Shown here: positions 19,698-32,712 of the stretch, piece after piece | Numbering within the stretch: position 1 is the first letter of the stretch | Layout: the number at the start of each line of letters is the position of its first letter | NCBI RefSeq assembly: GCF_964340395.1 | Contig: NC_135556.1 | Coordinates: forward strand, 17,691,642-17,755,641 | Direction of reading: 5' to 3' | DNA: 64,000 nt | Source of the DNA: Glandiceps talaboti | Taxonomy: Eukaryota; Hemichordata; Enteropneusta; Spengelidae | Notes under the pieces: generated by a model | What the model was told of the DNA's origin: nothing | Databases searched by the model: none | The model's input: the letters and a program-made list of their open reading frames with translations, nothing else | Translations under genes and position numbers: made by a program

Positions 19698-21787
19698 CAA
19701 TCATAATTAGCGGTTGATGTTGCCAGTAGTTGGTGAAATTCATTTGCAAAAAATAAATACAAGTGAGTCAGAGGCACTGTTAACAAAACTTGATTTGCAT
19801 GAATATTGTCCATGTAAACATACTCGATTATATATAGTACGGCGAGTTGAAGCACAACATTCACGTTCTGCTTGTGCGAACATATTTTGTGGCAAGGCAA
19901 GGTTAAATTGGTTCAGTTTTAGCGCAAATGTCACGTCGTTTGAAGTGGCGATGTAAGTGATTGTGGTACAGTTTTAGCCTGAAGTCAATGCACAGAGTAC
20001 TCGACGTACTCAATGACACATTTAAACGTCTATATGTGCAAATAAATGTCGACATAGTTATTTAGCATAAGCACATGGAGACGTGGTACCCGTTAGTGGT
20101 GTTTATTATATTTCTTGGTACCAACAATTCTGCAATAATGTCATTTTTACACCGGCTTTGTCAATTGCTAGACATGACCCAAGAACATTCTTAGTAGTTT
20201 GAATAACATAAGAATACCCGAATACCATAAATAACAACCAAATACACATACAGTGCAGAATTTGTCCATTTGAAAAGGTGATGCATGTATGATATATTTA
20301 GTTATTATGACACTTGTGCCATGATTCATCTTTCAGGGGTCAAAGTAATAATTTAGTTACCAGCCATAAATCTCTTATTTATGCAAATCCATGCTTTGCC
20401 AATCAGATTCCAGGGAATATGGATCAATACTTTAACGTCGACGACCGTCGAATTACAAAATGCCCCCTTTGGGCAATATGACATCTACAGTTAATTGGTA
20501 GACATTGCGATGGATGTTTCTTGGGCTAGATTTATCCAGAATTGAAATATTGGTTGGTTAATACTGACAGATTGGTCATCATGACTTCAGAGTAACAAGT
20601 TAGGGCGCCAAACTGGCATAGATATAACTACAAAACCACTTTTAATTTAATAGACGTGTATTTAATGCATGATGTGTCTCTACAATTTTTGAATCAAATC
20701 ATACTTAACCGACATACATGTCAAAAATACCACAATGACGTCAAGAACATCATTAAAGTAACTAAAAAAAACAGACTTGAACTTCTAATTATATGGCGCG
20801 TTTTGGGTAGCTATATGTTGTATGTTGTCAAAGATGACAGTCATAGAGTTAGCGTCAGCTAAATGGTTATATACACTTATTAACTGTTCTGAAATTAATC
20901 TAAATTAGAATGAATTAGAGAAATAATAATGATTTTTTCGCTTCATAAACACATTCTGTCAATGTGAACGATAATAAATGTGCCTGAACGAAGAGTAGAA
21001 TTTATGAACAAATGTTTTTGTTGATGATACCAGTCATTTCAGAGTGTTTTAAATTTATCAGCATGAATATATATTTAAGAAAATTTCTCTTGAAGGTTTA
21101 CAAAGAGTGATAAGCAAGAGCATGGGAATGTTCTTCAGGGACATTGCAGATTATGAAATGCACAGTTGGTACTTATTAGATGAACGTTTACAGAAGTAGA
21201 ATCTAAGGTAGCCGTTTTTCAAACTGATAAGGCTTGAGTTATATGAGAAACCTTCACGGTTGCAGAGAAACGTCAGGGCAAAGTATACATAGTATCTCAG
21301 ACCACCGTATTGTGCTTTGGTTGTCTAAAATTGTAATGTAAAAACAGGATTGTTGTCATTACACAAGGTATCCAAGCACACTGGTATTATAAATACTCAT
21401 TTAAAACAATTGAAACACCAAAATTTGTAAATTAATATTAGTAGCAATATTAGAAATCTTAGTTTGGCTGGGATAGTGATTTTATGTCAGTTCCTTGGTG
21501 ACCAACTAAATACAATGTTTGACAAAAATGTAAACACGACGACGTTATAACGCTATTGATTAAGAATGTAATGTCAGATTTGTTGAATTGTTGATGTTCG
21601 CTTTCCTCATTCTCTTCTTGCTGGCATCTTAAATGTCTATATTTACGGTTTTATTGTTCTAGTTGTAAGAATTCGAAGTACAAATCAGTATAGACACTAT
21701 GTGTGCATCAAAACAATATTCAAAAAATAGAGAAATATCAATCAACCGTTGCCGACGTCATGCCTATACAAAGAATGTACAGACAGG
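19698..21787. other. Non-coding AT-rich stretch
   Basis: Overlapping small frames around 19,700-19,950 on both strands show no domain or splice support. No other structure was recognised. Confidence 0.4.
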
Positions 21788-21813
21788 CAGACAGACAGAC
21801 AGACAGACAGACA
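21788..21813 (+). repeat. (GACA)n microsatellite
   Basis: About six GACA units. Confidence 0.9.
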
Positions 21814-23070
21814 CCTACACACACATTTTCCAGACAAACTACCAGGATATTGGAGGTAGAAAACTAATAAACGTGTAGCGCAAGTCTTCATACCATGGGA
21901 CATTTCAAATTAGCTTCACTCCTCAAGGCCTTTGCCCCGTATTTGTGAACATTGATCGGCAACGAGATAAATTACGTTGTCATCAGAAATAAACTAATGA
22001 ATATCTAAATATTTTGTTAAAAATATTGCATTTTACAAACTGAGGTCACTGAGATCAAATTAAAACATGAAAAGGACATTGACTGTTCTGGTGTGTGGTT
22101 GTCCCTCCGTTAAACATTCAAGCAATTAAATTAGAAAGAAAGACTTGTTTGATCAATTGCAGAAGTGGCAATGCTTTCATCAATGTCTCAAAGCAGTAAT
22201 TTAGAAAATGTCTCATTTTAATCGAGTCAATAGGAAAGTATTGATCTATCTTAATATTCCAACAAAGCCCTCCTGCTGTTCTCAATATAAAGACTACATT
22301 TCTTAAAATTAACTCAACCAATCTAAAAACTCTAGCAGTCAAATTAAATTTCGACATGCTATAATTAAATCAAACAGGTAGTTCACCATAGCCGCATTAT
22401 TTAAGTCTGATTCGGTCACAATTTGATAAAGTCTATCTTTTATGTTGTCTTGTCAGAAACATATCGTGTATGTATGTATGTATGTCGGAAAGGGTATATG
22501 TCATTATGATGGGGGTTCCACATACACCGGTATAACATATACACATTTACTCTGGCGATAAAGTTTGTCCGTGTGGCTACATTTCCACATATCTGAAGCA
22601 TCCTGCCATATGTGCTCAAAACATTGGTATTGCTACAACGTTTCTAGGTCATGTGAATGTTTTGAAATATTTACCAGGGGTAATGCAATGCTGTCTCATT
22701 AACTTTTATCATTCAATACTCTGAATTCATGAATACATGTAATAACGTAAAATAAAAAAAAGATAACATTGGACAGAGACACAGATAACCCCTGAAGGCA
22801 GACAATGTGTCTACACTAGTAATTAGTCAGTAGCAGGGGGAATATGGCATATTGCAATCAGAACGTTAAAAAATGAACTGATGTTTCGTTACTTCTTTCT
22901 GTGACAGATTATGACATACGGTTATGCTATAATACTCCTTCCTTTAGTCATACATGTATGTACACTAAAAGTCTATAATAAACTAGAAAATATCTACGTG
23001 ATGTCGAAATCGTCAAACTACAGCTAAGATTAATTTGTAAGCCCACTGTGATAACTATGTGTACGTTCTA

Positions 23071-23072
<2 letters not shown>
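21814..23072. other. Non-coding stretch
   Basis: It contains only a five-unit GTAT run at about 22,468-22,487. No gene was recognised. Confidence 0.4.
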
Positions 23073-23145
<73 letters not shown>

Positions 23146-23168
23146 TTCTCCCTCTCTCTCATTCTCTC
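23073..23168 (+). repeat. (GTCT)n microsatellite with TC-rich end
   Basis: About seventeen GTCT units to 23,140, then a degenerate TCTC run. Confidence 0.95.
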
Positions 23169-25932
23169 ATGTATCCTCCATAGTAATTTTCCTGCTTATT
23201 TGAACGGAACTCTATGCGAGTTAATCTTACAAGAGTAGTGATTAAAGTAGTGCATGGTTAGTTGAGTACATACTATGAAGACTTTCTGTCAAAACCTCCC
23301 GTCTTCGTACTATTACCAGTAAGCTAAGTATATGGTAAGTGGTTATCGAAGTCGATTACTGCATTCGTAATGATGTGAAATCATCTTTGTATTCAAAACC
23401 TTATTAGATGTACCAAATATAGCAACAAAATTATTTCCGAAAAACAATGATCAGTTTCGCGAACGTCTACAGAAAACGTTTGCATCAATTACCCAGCCAA
23501 ATTACAAAACACGTCCAATGAACTTTCCCGATATCAAATAGAAAATAGACAAAAGGTTATAGGCCGAAGAAGAACATAAAAAACAAACACCGTGTCTTGT
23601 TAAATTTATCAGATACAATTGGGGCACAGATTAACCATAAGGGAAAACCTTACACATATTTTCAAGCAGTAATGACATACATATGAAATACATGATTGAA
23701 TTTGAGTTAGGTTATTATAGAAATATGTGATCCGAAGATTTGACCTATCTATATTCGAAGCCAAATCTTTGCGGATTTTTTCGAACTGACAAATTTTATT
23801 CCAAACATCAAGAATTGGTTTTTAAATCTTGCACAAATCATAATGATTTGATGAGTCGAATAGCTCATAGAAGGGGCCATAGAAGCAACGTAAAATGAAG
23901 TTCATGTGCTAATTAATTTCCATCGTACGCGTACGAAAGGTTATTTAGTTAATTCTCTGTGGAGTTCTATATGAGAGTTGTAACATATCAAATTAAACAG
24001 TACGGTATCCCAAATATCTTGACAAAAAAATGCATATTTTCAAATCTTGAAATCGTCGATATGTTTTGTATCGAATCGTCGATATATTTTGTATGGAATT
24101 ATAGCAACTAAGGATTCATGAATGTGTATTTTTTTGTTTGTGATATGTTTTCAATTTTCTTGGATTAATCACCTTTGATCACCTCATCAATCATATCTCT
24201 CTGTTAGGCATGAAATGACTCTTGTAAAGCAACCAAGTGTGAGAATGCGATGATTCGTTTGCGTCATTGCATATTGGTTTAGTGGTCGACAATTGATTTG
24301 CTTTGTTAGCTAACTGTTAAAGCATTAAATCCATTTACTTGAACAGCAATATGCCATTCATCAAAATATTCCATGCTTCTAATTCAATAACAATTATAAC
24401 CCCATTAATCACCATTACGTAAAAGGTAATGTGTAACCTCGCTGATATTTTCATTATATTTTCTCATATATATATATGAGTTATTGATTGATGTTTTCTC
24501 TGTGGGTTATATTTCAAGGAGAAAGTTATTAGTATGAAATGATTTACTACCAGGAATTTCAATTAGGAACTTAAACTTGAAATTGTTTTGTTGACAGAAC
24601 CTGAAATTGATCTTCCCGTGTTCCTTATATCCTAAGCGTGAAAGCACTAACTGCAGAACAAGTCGGGGTTTTATGTTTGCTGTAGTCATTTTTTGAGTAC
24701 TGATTTACTGTCGCACAACACAAAATATCAAATATCATATTATGTTACATTTAAATTCCTACATATTAATTTACTAATTGATAGACCGTAAAGTGTCACA
24801 ATTGTGTTTTTAGTAATAATGAAATCAGATTAAGTTTCCATGTGATCAATTCTAATACAGATAACGATTGGAAAATACGTGTCACTTTATATTCAAATCA
24901 TGGAACACAAAATGGGCGAAATTGCAAACTGGTTAAAATTCAAGGAAGTTCAAATACACATGTATTATATGACTATGGCCATGGCCAGATTAAATGCTTT
25001 ACAGATTAACTACTTCCAGATGTGGTTTGAAAAGTATGGATCTGCGACTCACGTATTGACTGATTAGTCGCAGGTGGCTAGGATACATCTCACGGAAGAA
25101 GGGAACGTCGTAAAATTGCTTACCCTGTGTACGTACTGTCATGTATAATTTACTCCTCTTCAACAAAACATACCGATCGCAAACAAGCTGACCACCATTG
25201 ACAACTTAGAATTCGGAAGGATATAATAATTCACGAGAACAGTGATTTTTTTTTTTACAAATAACCATTTGTCACTTACAGGAATTACTAAGTGATTACC
25301 CTTTTGATCAATATTTCTCATGAAACCATAGATTTAGTGCATATCCCTGTTTCCCTTCAGAGAAGGCATCTTCAATAAGACTGTCTCTGTCAAGAAACAT
25401 CTCAATCTGACTGAAAGATGCGTGTTGACATAAAATTGAATTCTTGTGGCAGCAGTAATAGGACATATCCGGACGACTGCGAAGTTGATATATTGTCAAC
25501 TGCCTAGAGGAAGGTGTTTGTCCCCCTTTCAGGAAATTAGTTCAGAGATAAAAGGCGTACAGTATATCTAAAAACATCTGGTGTCATCACCGACATGAAT
25601 ATCATCAAGGATTCCAATTTCGTATTTACGAGCTTGATAATGTAATCAATACAGTGGAAGGAAAATATTAAAAGCACCGAAATTCAAATTTCATTAGCTC
25701 GTATTCAATGAATTCCAAATATTTACCTTAGTCCTTTCTTTGTCTCTGCTTGTGAATTTATATTTGCACAGGACTACATCATTGCACGCAAATAAGCAAT
25801 TCAAATTAGTGGTGGAAACAATATGCGTTATTTACTTCTAAAAACCATATTGTAGTTACACAATTAATTTCTATACAATTGTAACGCATATTATAGAACG
25901 AGAGTGAACAACACAATCAGTTTACCACTTAC
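23169..25932. other. Intron 2 of the channel gene (part), no exon seen
   Basis: This lies directly downstream of exon 2 of the minus-strand channel gene. I looked on the minus strand for the expected next exons (the PPV-N-V...M-D-Y strand region and the Cys-loop with its FPMD motif) and saw none. A 23-bp direct duplication (AATCGTCGATAT...TTTTGTAT) is at about 24,051-24,093. Confidence 0.4.
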
Positions 25933-26027
25933 CGTTAAAATTAGGTCGGATTCTACTGTCGTAATTGCTGGTGTTGAACAAATTATCCAAAAACTGACGC
26001 TGGTTCTGCTCATCTTGGCTCATAATC
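25933..26027 (-). CDS. Cys-loop anion channel subunit, exon 2
   Basis: The minus-strand exon is bounded by an acceptor (TTTGTTGTAG before 26,027) and a GTAAGT donor below 25,933. It completes the split Val codon of exon 1 and reads IMSQDEQNQRQFLDNLFNTS, then NYDSRIRPNFNG. The FLD-L...YD-RIRPNF-G pattern is the first conserved block of the extracellular ligand-binding domain in glycine and GABA-A receptor subunits (the human GlyR alpha equivalent is YDARIRPNFKG). The phase-1 intron that splits the Gly codon is at the family's usual position. The product would be a plasma-membrane pentameric ligand-gated chloride channel subunit. Subtype (GlyR, GABA or other anion channel) cannot be told from this segment. 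NTS is a possible N-glycosylation site. Later exons were not found. Confidence 0.75.
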
Positions 26028-26439
26028 CTACAACAAAGCAAATTAAATTTATTGAACACAATGAATTTAAATAGGAAACCATTGTTTATTGTGTTAAGCC
26101 TGTATTGTACAGATATCGTTAAACTGATATTGCAATAGTGCATTTTGAACGGTACCGTAATATAAATTCCATACACGTCTATTTTACTTCGTGTTTGAAA
26201 CAGTTCGTTTTAACGATCAATTCAAACGTCAATCTTGGCTTTCAACATCAATATTATAGCATCCATTCGTACGGCCAGCCGACTACCATAACTCGTATTT
26301 GTTTTTGTTTTTAAATATATATTGGTGCTGAAAATAGGGAGCAGATGTAAACAACAGTTCCCTTCATTACAACGTTGGAGACTCCACATTCGTTACAGGG
26401 ATATATTGACGACGTAAGCCCGGAGACTCGATTACTTAC
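26028..26439 (-). other. Intron 1 of the channel gene
   Basis: A 412-nt intron with GTAAGT donor and TTTGTTGTAG acceptor. Phase 2 on both sides matches, so exons 1 and 2 join without a frame change. Confidence 0.7.
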
Positions 26440-26522
26440 ACTGCTGCCGCATCGGTAATGTTGGGAATGAAAACCAAGGTAGCCCAGAATGAAAGCAGGA
26501 GAAAACGCACGGAAGCATCCAT
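26440..26522 (-). CDS. Cys-loop anion channel subunit, exon 1 (signal peptide)
   Basis: ATG at 26,522 (minus strand), with an in-frame TAA 9 nt upstream, opens 27 codons plus 2 nt: a short charged start (MDASVR), a hydrophobic core (FLLLSFWATLVFIP) and a polar end (NITDAAA). This is a classic secretory signal peptide with a likely cleavage site after the TDA or AAA region. The exon ends at a GTAAGT donor and joins exon 2 in phase. A separate signal-peptide exon followed by an exon ending in RPNF-G matches the known gene structure of glycine/GABA-type receptor subunits. A longer out-of-frame open frame across the same bases is a shadow. Confidence 0.72.
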
Positions 26523-26611
26523 GAATACCCGTTAAGTATTCGCTTCGGGTAACACATGTAGCTCGTTCGTCGACTGTCTCGCTATCTCCAACACGCACAT
26601 ACCAAATCCGC

Positions 26612-26617
26612 TTTATA
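26612..26617 (-). promoter_or_regulatory. TATA box of the channel gene
   Basis: TATAAA on the minus strand is preceded by TACACG and followed by GCGG. It lies 90 nt upstream of the ATG and would place the start site near 26,585, with a 5' UTR of about 60 nt. A single TATAAA in AT-rich DNA is weak alone, but its GC-richer setting and position support it. Confidence 0.4.
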
Positions 26618-26648
26618 CGTGTAAAGCTATTTTGAACTTTGCATGGCA

Positions 26649-26656
26649 TCACGTGA
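26649..26656. promoter_or_regulatory. TCACGTGA E-box
   Basis: A palindromic CACGTG E-box in TCACGTGA context, 32 bp upstream of the TATA candidate. It is a plausible bHLH-zip site for the channel promoter; no function is shown. Confidence 0.35.
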
Positions 26657-26761
26657 CCAGGAAATATAACACAATGTAAAGATCCTAATGACAATCTCTT
26701 ACGTGTTTTGTGCCATCCCTGTAGGCTCATTTCCTTGTTGAAAAAATTATTTCTAAACATA

Positions 26762-27358
26762 GATTAAGATTATATACATAATTAATTACTATCGCTCAAT
26801 GTATAACACAAAATTTAGACGAATATGGAGGCTAATTATAAATGCAACTTATCATGAAATGCTAACACTGGTGGCGAAAGTCTACATAATTTCCACTGTG
26901 ATTGGCCGGATACATCGCGCGTTGCAAAAATCTTTGTAATATATCATGTAAATAAAATGAGAAATAGGAAGGGGGATTTACCAAAAAAAAAAGACAAACC
27001 AAACTTGACTAATTAATTCACTCTAAGTGGAATCGGAAATAGACTACATTTATTTCATGTTTTCCAAAGTATCAACTATACAGCGGTTGAGGGTCAAACT
27101 ATTGTACGATAGAATAGAGGAGAGAAAATCCATAATTTAACATGACCATGAATCTATAGCTTGCCGAGCAGCGCAGCATTCTGTCTATCAGTATTATATT
27201 ACCCCGAAACAGAGTACCTATACATTAGACTTGTTTTCGAAGTATGCACTATGAATTTATTGATTCGCACATTTAGAAAAAAAAAAGTATCTAGATAAAT
27301 ACATTCGAGGAAGATTGGTTAAACTGTAGCCGTTTATTATTAAATCAATAATTTAACC
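26762..27358. other. Upstream intergenic region
   Basis: AT-rich sequence between the channel promoter and a candidate plus-strand start at 27,359. No repeat or gene was recognised. Confidence 0.4.
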
Positions 27359-27439
27359 ATGGCCCTGAAGTCCTGCGTTAAACTTTATGCTGACCTTCTT
27401 CTCACAGTACGTGCTATGCATTGTATATTTAGACCCTGA
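27359..27439 (+). CDS. Candidate plus-strand start exon or small ORF
   Basis: The start codon has an ideal Kozak context (ACCATGG). Sixteen codons (MALKSCVKLYADLLLT) precede a GTACGT donor-like site at 27,407; unspliced, the frame ends at 27,439 after 26 codons. The orientation is opposite to the channel gene, 840 bp from its start codon. No domain is recognisable. Confidence 0.2.
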   Translation: MALKSCVKLYADLLLTVRAMHCIFRP

Positions 27440-28351
27440 GGGTTTGTATTCACTTCTACAAATAACGGGTTTTTTTTCATTCAATTACAATTACAGTACA
27501 GTCAGTCAAAGATTAGGAAATCGTGTCTTGATTTTCGTGTTATATATCCTAGGTAAATGTTCAAGAAACCAAATATTTAAATGTGTGGGTTTTGGCGGTA
27601 ACTTATTAATGAAACAGTCTTAAAAGAGTATTAATGCAACTTATTAAATATATTGAATGTTGGCTAGACACTATAAGCAAACTAGAAATTCAGACGTATT
27701 ATCATAAAAATGACATCATTTTTGGTAAATAATAATTTCGAAAACATCACCAGCAGAACGTCGCTGTCATCTCCATTACACTGCTTTGACTAACATTTAC
27801 TTCTCAATAAGTGTGTTTGTATTATATATGTTTGCCCGTTGTGTAGTTTTGTTTGAAGCAAAACCTGGGTCTAACATTACAGAATACAACTTTAAAGTAA
27901 CACGTTTTGAAATATATATTTTATACTGGTACATCTCTTACTTCGCTTATCTCTCCCAAACGTCATCACAGCGGGCCCAGGTCACGTCCTATACATTAAT
28001 GATATGATAGGGAATAAAACACATCAATGTCGTAATAGCTATACCATAACCTCGCATTCAAGATACCGTGTTTAATCACCAAATATACTGAACGTGTGTG
28101 GTCAGAAAGGGATATTAATAGAACTTTGATGGCCATATTAGCGTGGCATGTGCATCAAAGAAAAAGATATCCAACTACATTAAGCTTATATCTCTTGAAG
28201 TGAAATTAATAAATCAAGGCATGCGAAGACAGTAACATATATATGAATCATTCCCTCCTTTCAATGTTAATCAGCAGACTAGAGAATATCAATATTGTAC
28301 ATATTGTATACACGCTTTTGCCTTTTGCTAACAACCACCCCGTACATGATA
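27440..28351. other. Non-coding AT-rich stretch
   Basis: No gene, RNA or repeat was recognised. Confidence 0.4.
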
Positions 28352-28494
28352 TGCATACATACATACATACATACATACATACATACATACATACATACAT
28401 ACATTACATACATAATGCATGCATACATACATACATACATACATACATACATACATACATACATACATACATACATACATACATACATACATAC
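28352..28494 (+). repeat. (CATA)n microsatellite, interrupted
   Basis: Two CATA runs are separated by TTACATACATAATGCATG. Open frames through the array are repeat translations. Confidence 0.95.
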
Positions 28495-30284
28495 CGGTGG
28501 TCACCCTTTTCAATTGTAAGGTTTACGATCAAAATTGAGTTTTAATTTTGTTCAAATCAAGAGCAAAATATTTCATGCCCCCCCCCCTCTTTCCAAACCA
28601 TCAGAATGTCCAGCTTCCCCCCTCCATTGTTTCGTGATCCCTATTTTCTCCTCAGCCTGCTCTCCGTAAATTCTGCTTGCTCCTTTGTTCCGTATAATTC
28701 ACAAACACATGTAACGCAACATACGTACTACTACTAAAGACACCATGAATTGTAGAAACGTGGACGGCATACTGTAATCATTTATCACTGCGTGTAAAAT
28801 GACAAATGGACATCATTATGACGGCTAGATATCGACATGGAATCCTACGCCAAGAAACAGATTATCTTTGAAGACAATTACAGAGCAGCCATATACTATC
28901 TGTCCATGTGAATTAATCTTAAGTGCCTTAATTGTCCATTCCCATCATGGCATGGACAGATAATGGCAATGAATTATAATGTTTGGCCACCTTAAGCAAT
29001 TGAATCATCAGGGACGTTGTTAATGCCACAAATTTAAAAACATGGGCTAATATCAGAATGGGACACGAAGATGTACAGTGTTTTAATATGATTGTCAGTA
29101 TGTAGATACACATCCCTATCTATGAATGTCATACTTTTACTTCGAATCACTTATTGTTGACACCATAGACGCTATGAATAGTGTACATTAATGTGAATGA
29201 TTGTAGCTGATTCTGTCTGTAAGGTAAAAAGGTCAGATTTTAATCTGGCAAAGTAAATATGACTACACTAGTAATTTTGGACATTCTTTATAATGGTGTA
29301 GTCAGTGTGTTTTCGTATCATTGTACTTACAGCTGGGCTAGCTACAATTAAGACTTTTTTTCCGATACTGTTTTGTAATATAATGATTTACTGATAACCT
29401 CGTACATCCAGAATAGTATTGAATCAAATGTGAGTAAAGTTATTTGTTGTACTTGTACACATAATATGGTAAAAAATCGAATCAAATTTATTTTTGTGGT
29501 CCGCACCTAAAAATAAGTACACTATTACTGTACCTTTTTATGTATATAATATATCGTTAATTAACATGCACAGTGTCTAGTTATTGGTATTTTAACAATT
29601 TCCAAAGGATGTATAATATTGTTTGTTGGCTGATCTTTAAAATAATACTTTACTTTAAGAGCTAATGCAGCTTTAGCACTGCTTTTGTGTTATGTTTTCT
29701 TTATTCGAACTTAAACTCCAGTTTAATTATTTAAGCTAGAACCCGAAGCAAATTGGTTTACATCATTATCATGATCATAACTATTTTATTCTACAAAACT
29801 GACATCCGGTGTTTAAAAACTATTAAATAATTTATTCATGTTTATCATCAGCAGACCAACATAAAATAAAATTACTTGGGTAACTGTGCGATTAAACCGT
29901 CCAATGGAATGCAATATTGCGGGGGGGGGTTCGGCTTTTTGGTCGTATTAAATAAAATCGTTGCGGTGAGGTTGAAAGAAAGCCACGGTCAGCTGACATT
30001 GGACAGCGTATTTTAGCTGTAATGTCTTTGTTTGGCTGCAGTTGCAAAAGTACCTCTACATACTCTCATTATACACTTACCGGGCAAACACACACACAAG
30101 GCATATCAAATTAAGAGTAGGACTCAATTATAGTTTAACGTTTGCTTGAAAGATGATTGCCTTCCCTTTACGTGACGTCGGCGAGTAAAAATGCAAACGC
30201 GGCAATCCTCTGGTTAAATATTTATCATTACATTCTGATATGTATTTTACGCAAATAAAGTTATAGTGTTATGCTCGCACACAT
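28495..30284. other. Non-coding stretch
   Basis: It contains short C and G runs (28,578 and 29,921) and GGTCCGCACC at 29,498-29,507, which recurs in inverted form in the 58.2 kb repeat. No gene was recognised. Confidence 0.35.
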
Positions 30285-30410
30285 GTACACATAGATATAT
30301 ACATAGATACATATATACATAGATACATACCTAGATACATACCTACATACCTATATACATACATACATACATACATACATACATACATACATACATACAT
30401 ACATACCTAG

Positions 30411-30478
<68 letters not shown>

Positions 30479-30523
30479 GTGTGTGTGTGTGTGAGTGTAT
30501 ATATATATATGTATATATATGTT

Positions 30524-30572
<49 letters not shown>

Positions 30573-30577
30573 ATGTG

Positions 30578-30662
<85 letters not shown>

Positions 30663-30668
30663 ACATAC
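30285..30668. repeat. Compound (ATAC)n/(AT)n/(TG)n microsatellite
   Basis: ATAC runs to about 30,418 are followed by three long AT runs separated by short TG/GTATG segments. All open frames here are repeat translations. Confidence 0.95.
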
Positions 30669-31150
30669 TGTCAGTCATACACACATACACACTCTAGGTT
30701 GGTAAGATCGCTTACTCAATCTCCTTTAATACACTAATTCATTCGAATTGGTTATTTTTCGAATATTTAATTCGCCGTAATCCAAAGGGAGCAATAAAAC
30801 ACACAACACAGGAATGTATTCACTCAACTGCATGATCAACATGGACACTCTTTTTTAAAAATTGTTTTCGTTAATCCCCAGAATGGTTCCACGATTTTCA
30901 CTACTTACAATATAAACATTTGGCATTGACAGTTTGAAATACACAGTTCTACTTAATTTTACTCCAAAGAGATTTGTCCCAAACCTGTGCCGTTAAAACT
31001 TATTTTATTGCGAAAAATACTTAATCATTGTCAAAGCAGAACACATGTGCCTCGAGTTTCAATTCAGAAAAACTTACGTCTTGTCTGTGTATGTTTTCTT
31101 GAACAAACAAGAGGCGAGATCTAGAATAAACAAGTCTTCGTAGAAGACAT
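30669..31150. other. Non-coding stretch
   Basis: Nothing was recognised. Confidence 0.4.
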
Positions 31151-31790
31151 GGACCCCTTAAATATGACTGAATAGAGACATGATTTAAAAAGAAATTAGG
31201 GGCAACAAATAAATACTACAAAGTGTCCCTGATAATGAAGGGAATTGCTGAATTTCAGTAACTGAACCAGAAGATCCAGGCCTAGGTTAAAGGTCAATGT
31301 CTAAAAAGAAAGACTTAGTTTGAACCTGGCAATATGAGTTAATTGGGAAATCATGATTGTTCACTACAGATATGGCTGCCATTGAGTAATTTGGGATATA
31401 AGCACCATAAATAATGCATGTGTATGTTTATCTGGTTCTGCATTATATATAGACATAATCTAAGTATACAATAGACACCGGTGGAACATGATCTAAAAGA
31501 CATTAGCCACACATAATGGCTACAAATTATCTTCAATATGTATGTAATAGCTTAATTTTGATGGTTCTATGAGTCTATAAATGAAGTTGTTTAGTTATGC
31601 AGTATTGTAATATAGTGATTGTTTACTACAAAGATGGGTACAAATTACATGAGCACCAAAACTAATGCTTGTGTATAGTTTTTCTTTTTTTCTTCCATAT
31701 TACTTGTAAACATGATTTAAAAGAAATTGCAATATGTAAACACTACAGTATGCCTGTGATAGGCAGGATTGATTTTGATAATTAGCCCTG
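31151..31790. repeat. Diverged repeat units (222-310 bp spacing)
   Basis: ACATGAT(T/C)TAAAA-A(A/C)ATT blocks occur at 31,178, 31,486 and 31,710. GATTGTT(C/T)ACTACA-A-ATGG blocks occur at about 31,354 and 31,615, and AGCACCA-AA(C)TAATGC blocks follow each of these. This looks like an old tandem or dispersed non-coding repeat. Confidence 0.4.
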
Positions 31791-32520
31791 AAGGTATACG
31801 TGAATGGTAAAAGTCTCCAAAGTTAGCTCGCATCTAAATTCTTATACATAGGCTCCCCCTTCTAACTAAATTAGCCCAAATTCCAGAAAAATTTTGATAA
31901 CTTTTCTTTTGACCTCTTATTGGAATTTTATTGTTATTATCATCTTTATGTTATAGTATTGTAAAGAGAGGAAACGTTTTTTCTTTTACCAGAATAAAAT
32001 TTGATTGTCCTGACACTAAATGTATGTCTTTCCTAAAGCTCATATGCATATGACATGCTATCATATTGAATAATGTTGACCTTAACACACAGCTAATCAA
32101 TCAAGTAAACACAACAGCTCACGAATTACAAACAAATGTCACTAAAATAGTGTCAAACACGAACTGTGCTTATGGGTTCTCTCTGAAACGATGATCGCAT
32201 ACATGTTTGTCGTGAATTCTTGAGCAGTTTTAAATATAGGAATTGATGCGACGTGTTATTGAATAATTTGCCCTATAGCTATGAAACTTAGAGATATATC
32301 AGCTATTACTAAAATAAACAAATTTATGTACATGTTCTGCTTTCTATTCAGACACAGATTCGCCGACTTTGATATTCAAATTAGGTATGTCTTAGTGGTA
32401 GATCAATCCCAATCTGACAGTGAGTGTGCATGAAATGAATTGTTGAATATTTAAACCTTGTAGCTGCAACTGAAACATCTACAAATAACCAAAGATTACT
32501 AAAAAGAAGAGTACTAAAAA
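31791..32520. other. Non-coding AT-rich stretch
   Basis: Nothing was recognised. Confidence 0.4.
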
Positions 32521-32712
32521 TTGGTCAATTACTTATAAACAGACATTGTATCTGGTAACTAGTGGTCAATATTAGTTGTGGTTTGTGTAGTGGCAAGTTT
32601 ACGTTTTGACCAATAATTAGACCTAATGTATAAGTTGATCAGTGGCCAATATTATTCATAAGCAGTACAGAAACAGGGTGAAATCGTGAACGCTGTTGAG
32701 GGGTGCGGGTCC
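32521..32712 (+). repeat. Dispersed repeat, copy 1 (partner at 58,174-58,278)
   Basis: It shares CCAATAATTAGAC, then GATCA-TGG-CAAT, ATAAG-AGT, TGAAATCGTG and an end of GGTGCGG(G/A)(T/C)C with 58,174-58,278. It also has an internal duplication of a GGTCAATATTA segment (32,521-32,580 against 32,604-32,660). Confidence 0.5.

Noticed and set aside
22768-22790. Minus-strand CPM triplet, considered as part of a Cys-loop exon
   Set aside because: No FPMD or flanking conserved residues; runs straight into a poly-Phe/Lys AT tract.
26311-26760. 149-codon minus-strand open frame
   Set aside because: It overlaps channel exon 1 in a different frame and has no domain; the spliced, phase-matched reading explains the site better.
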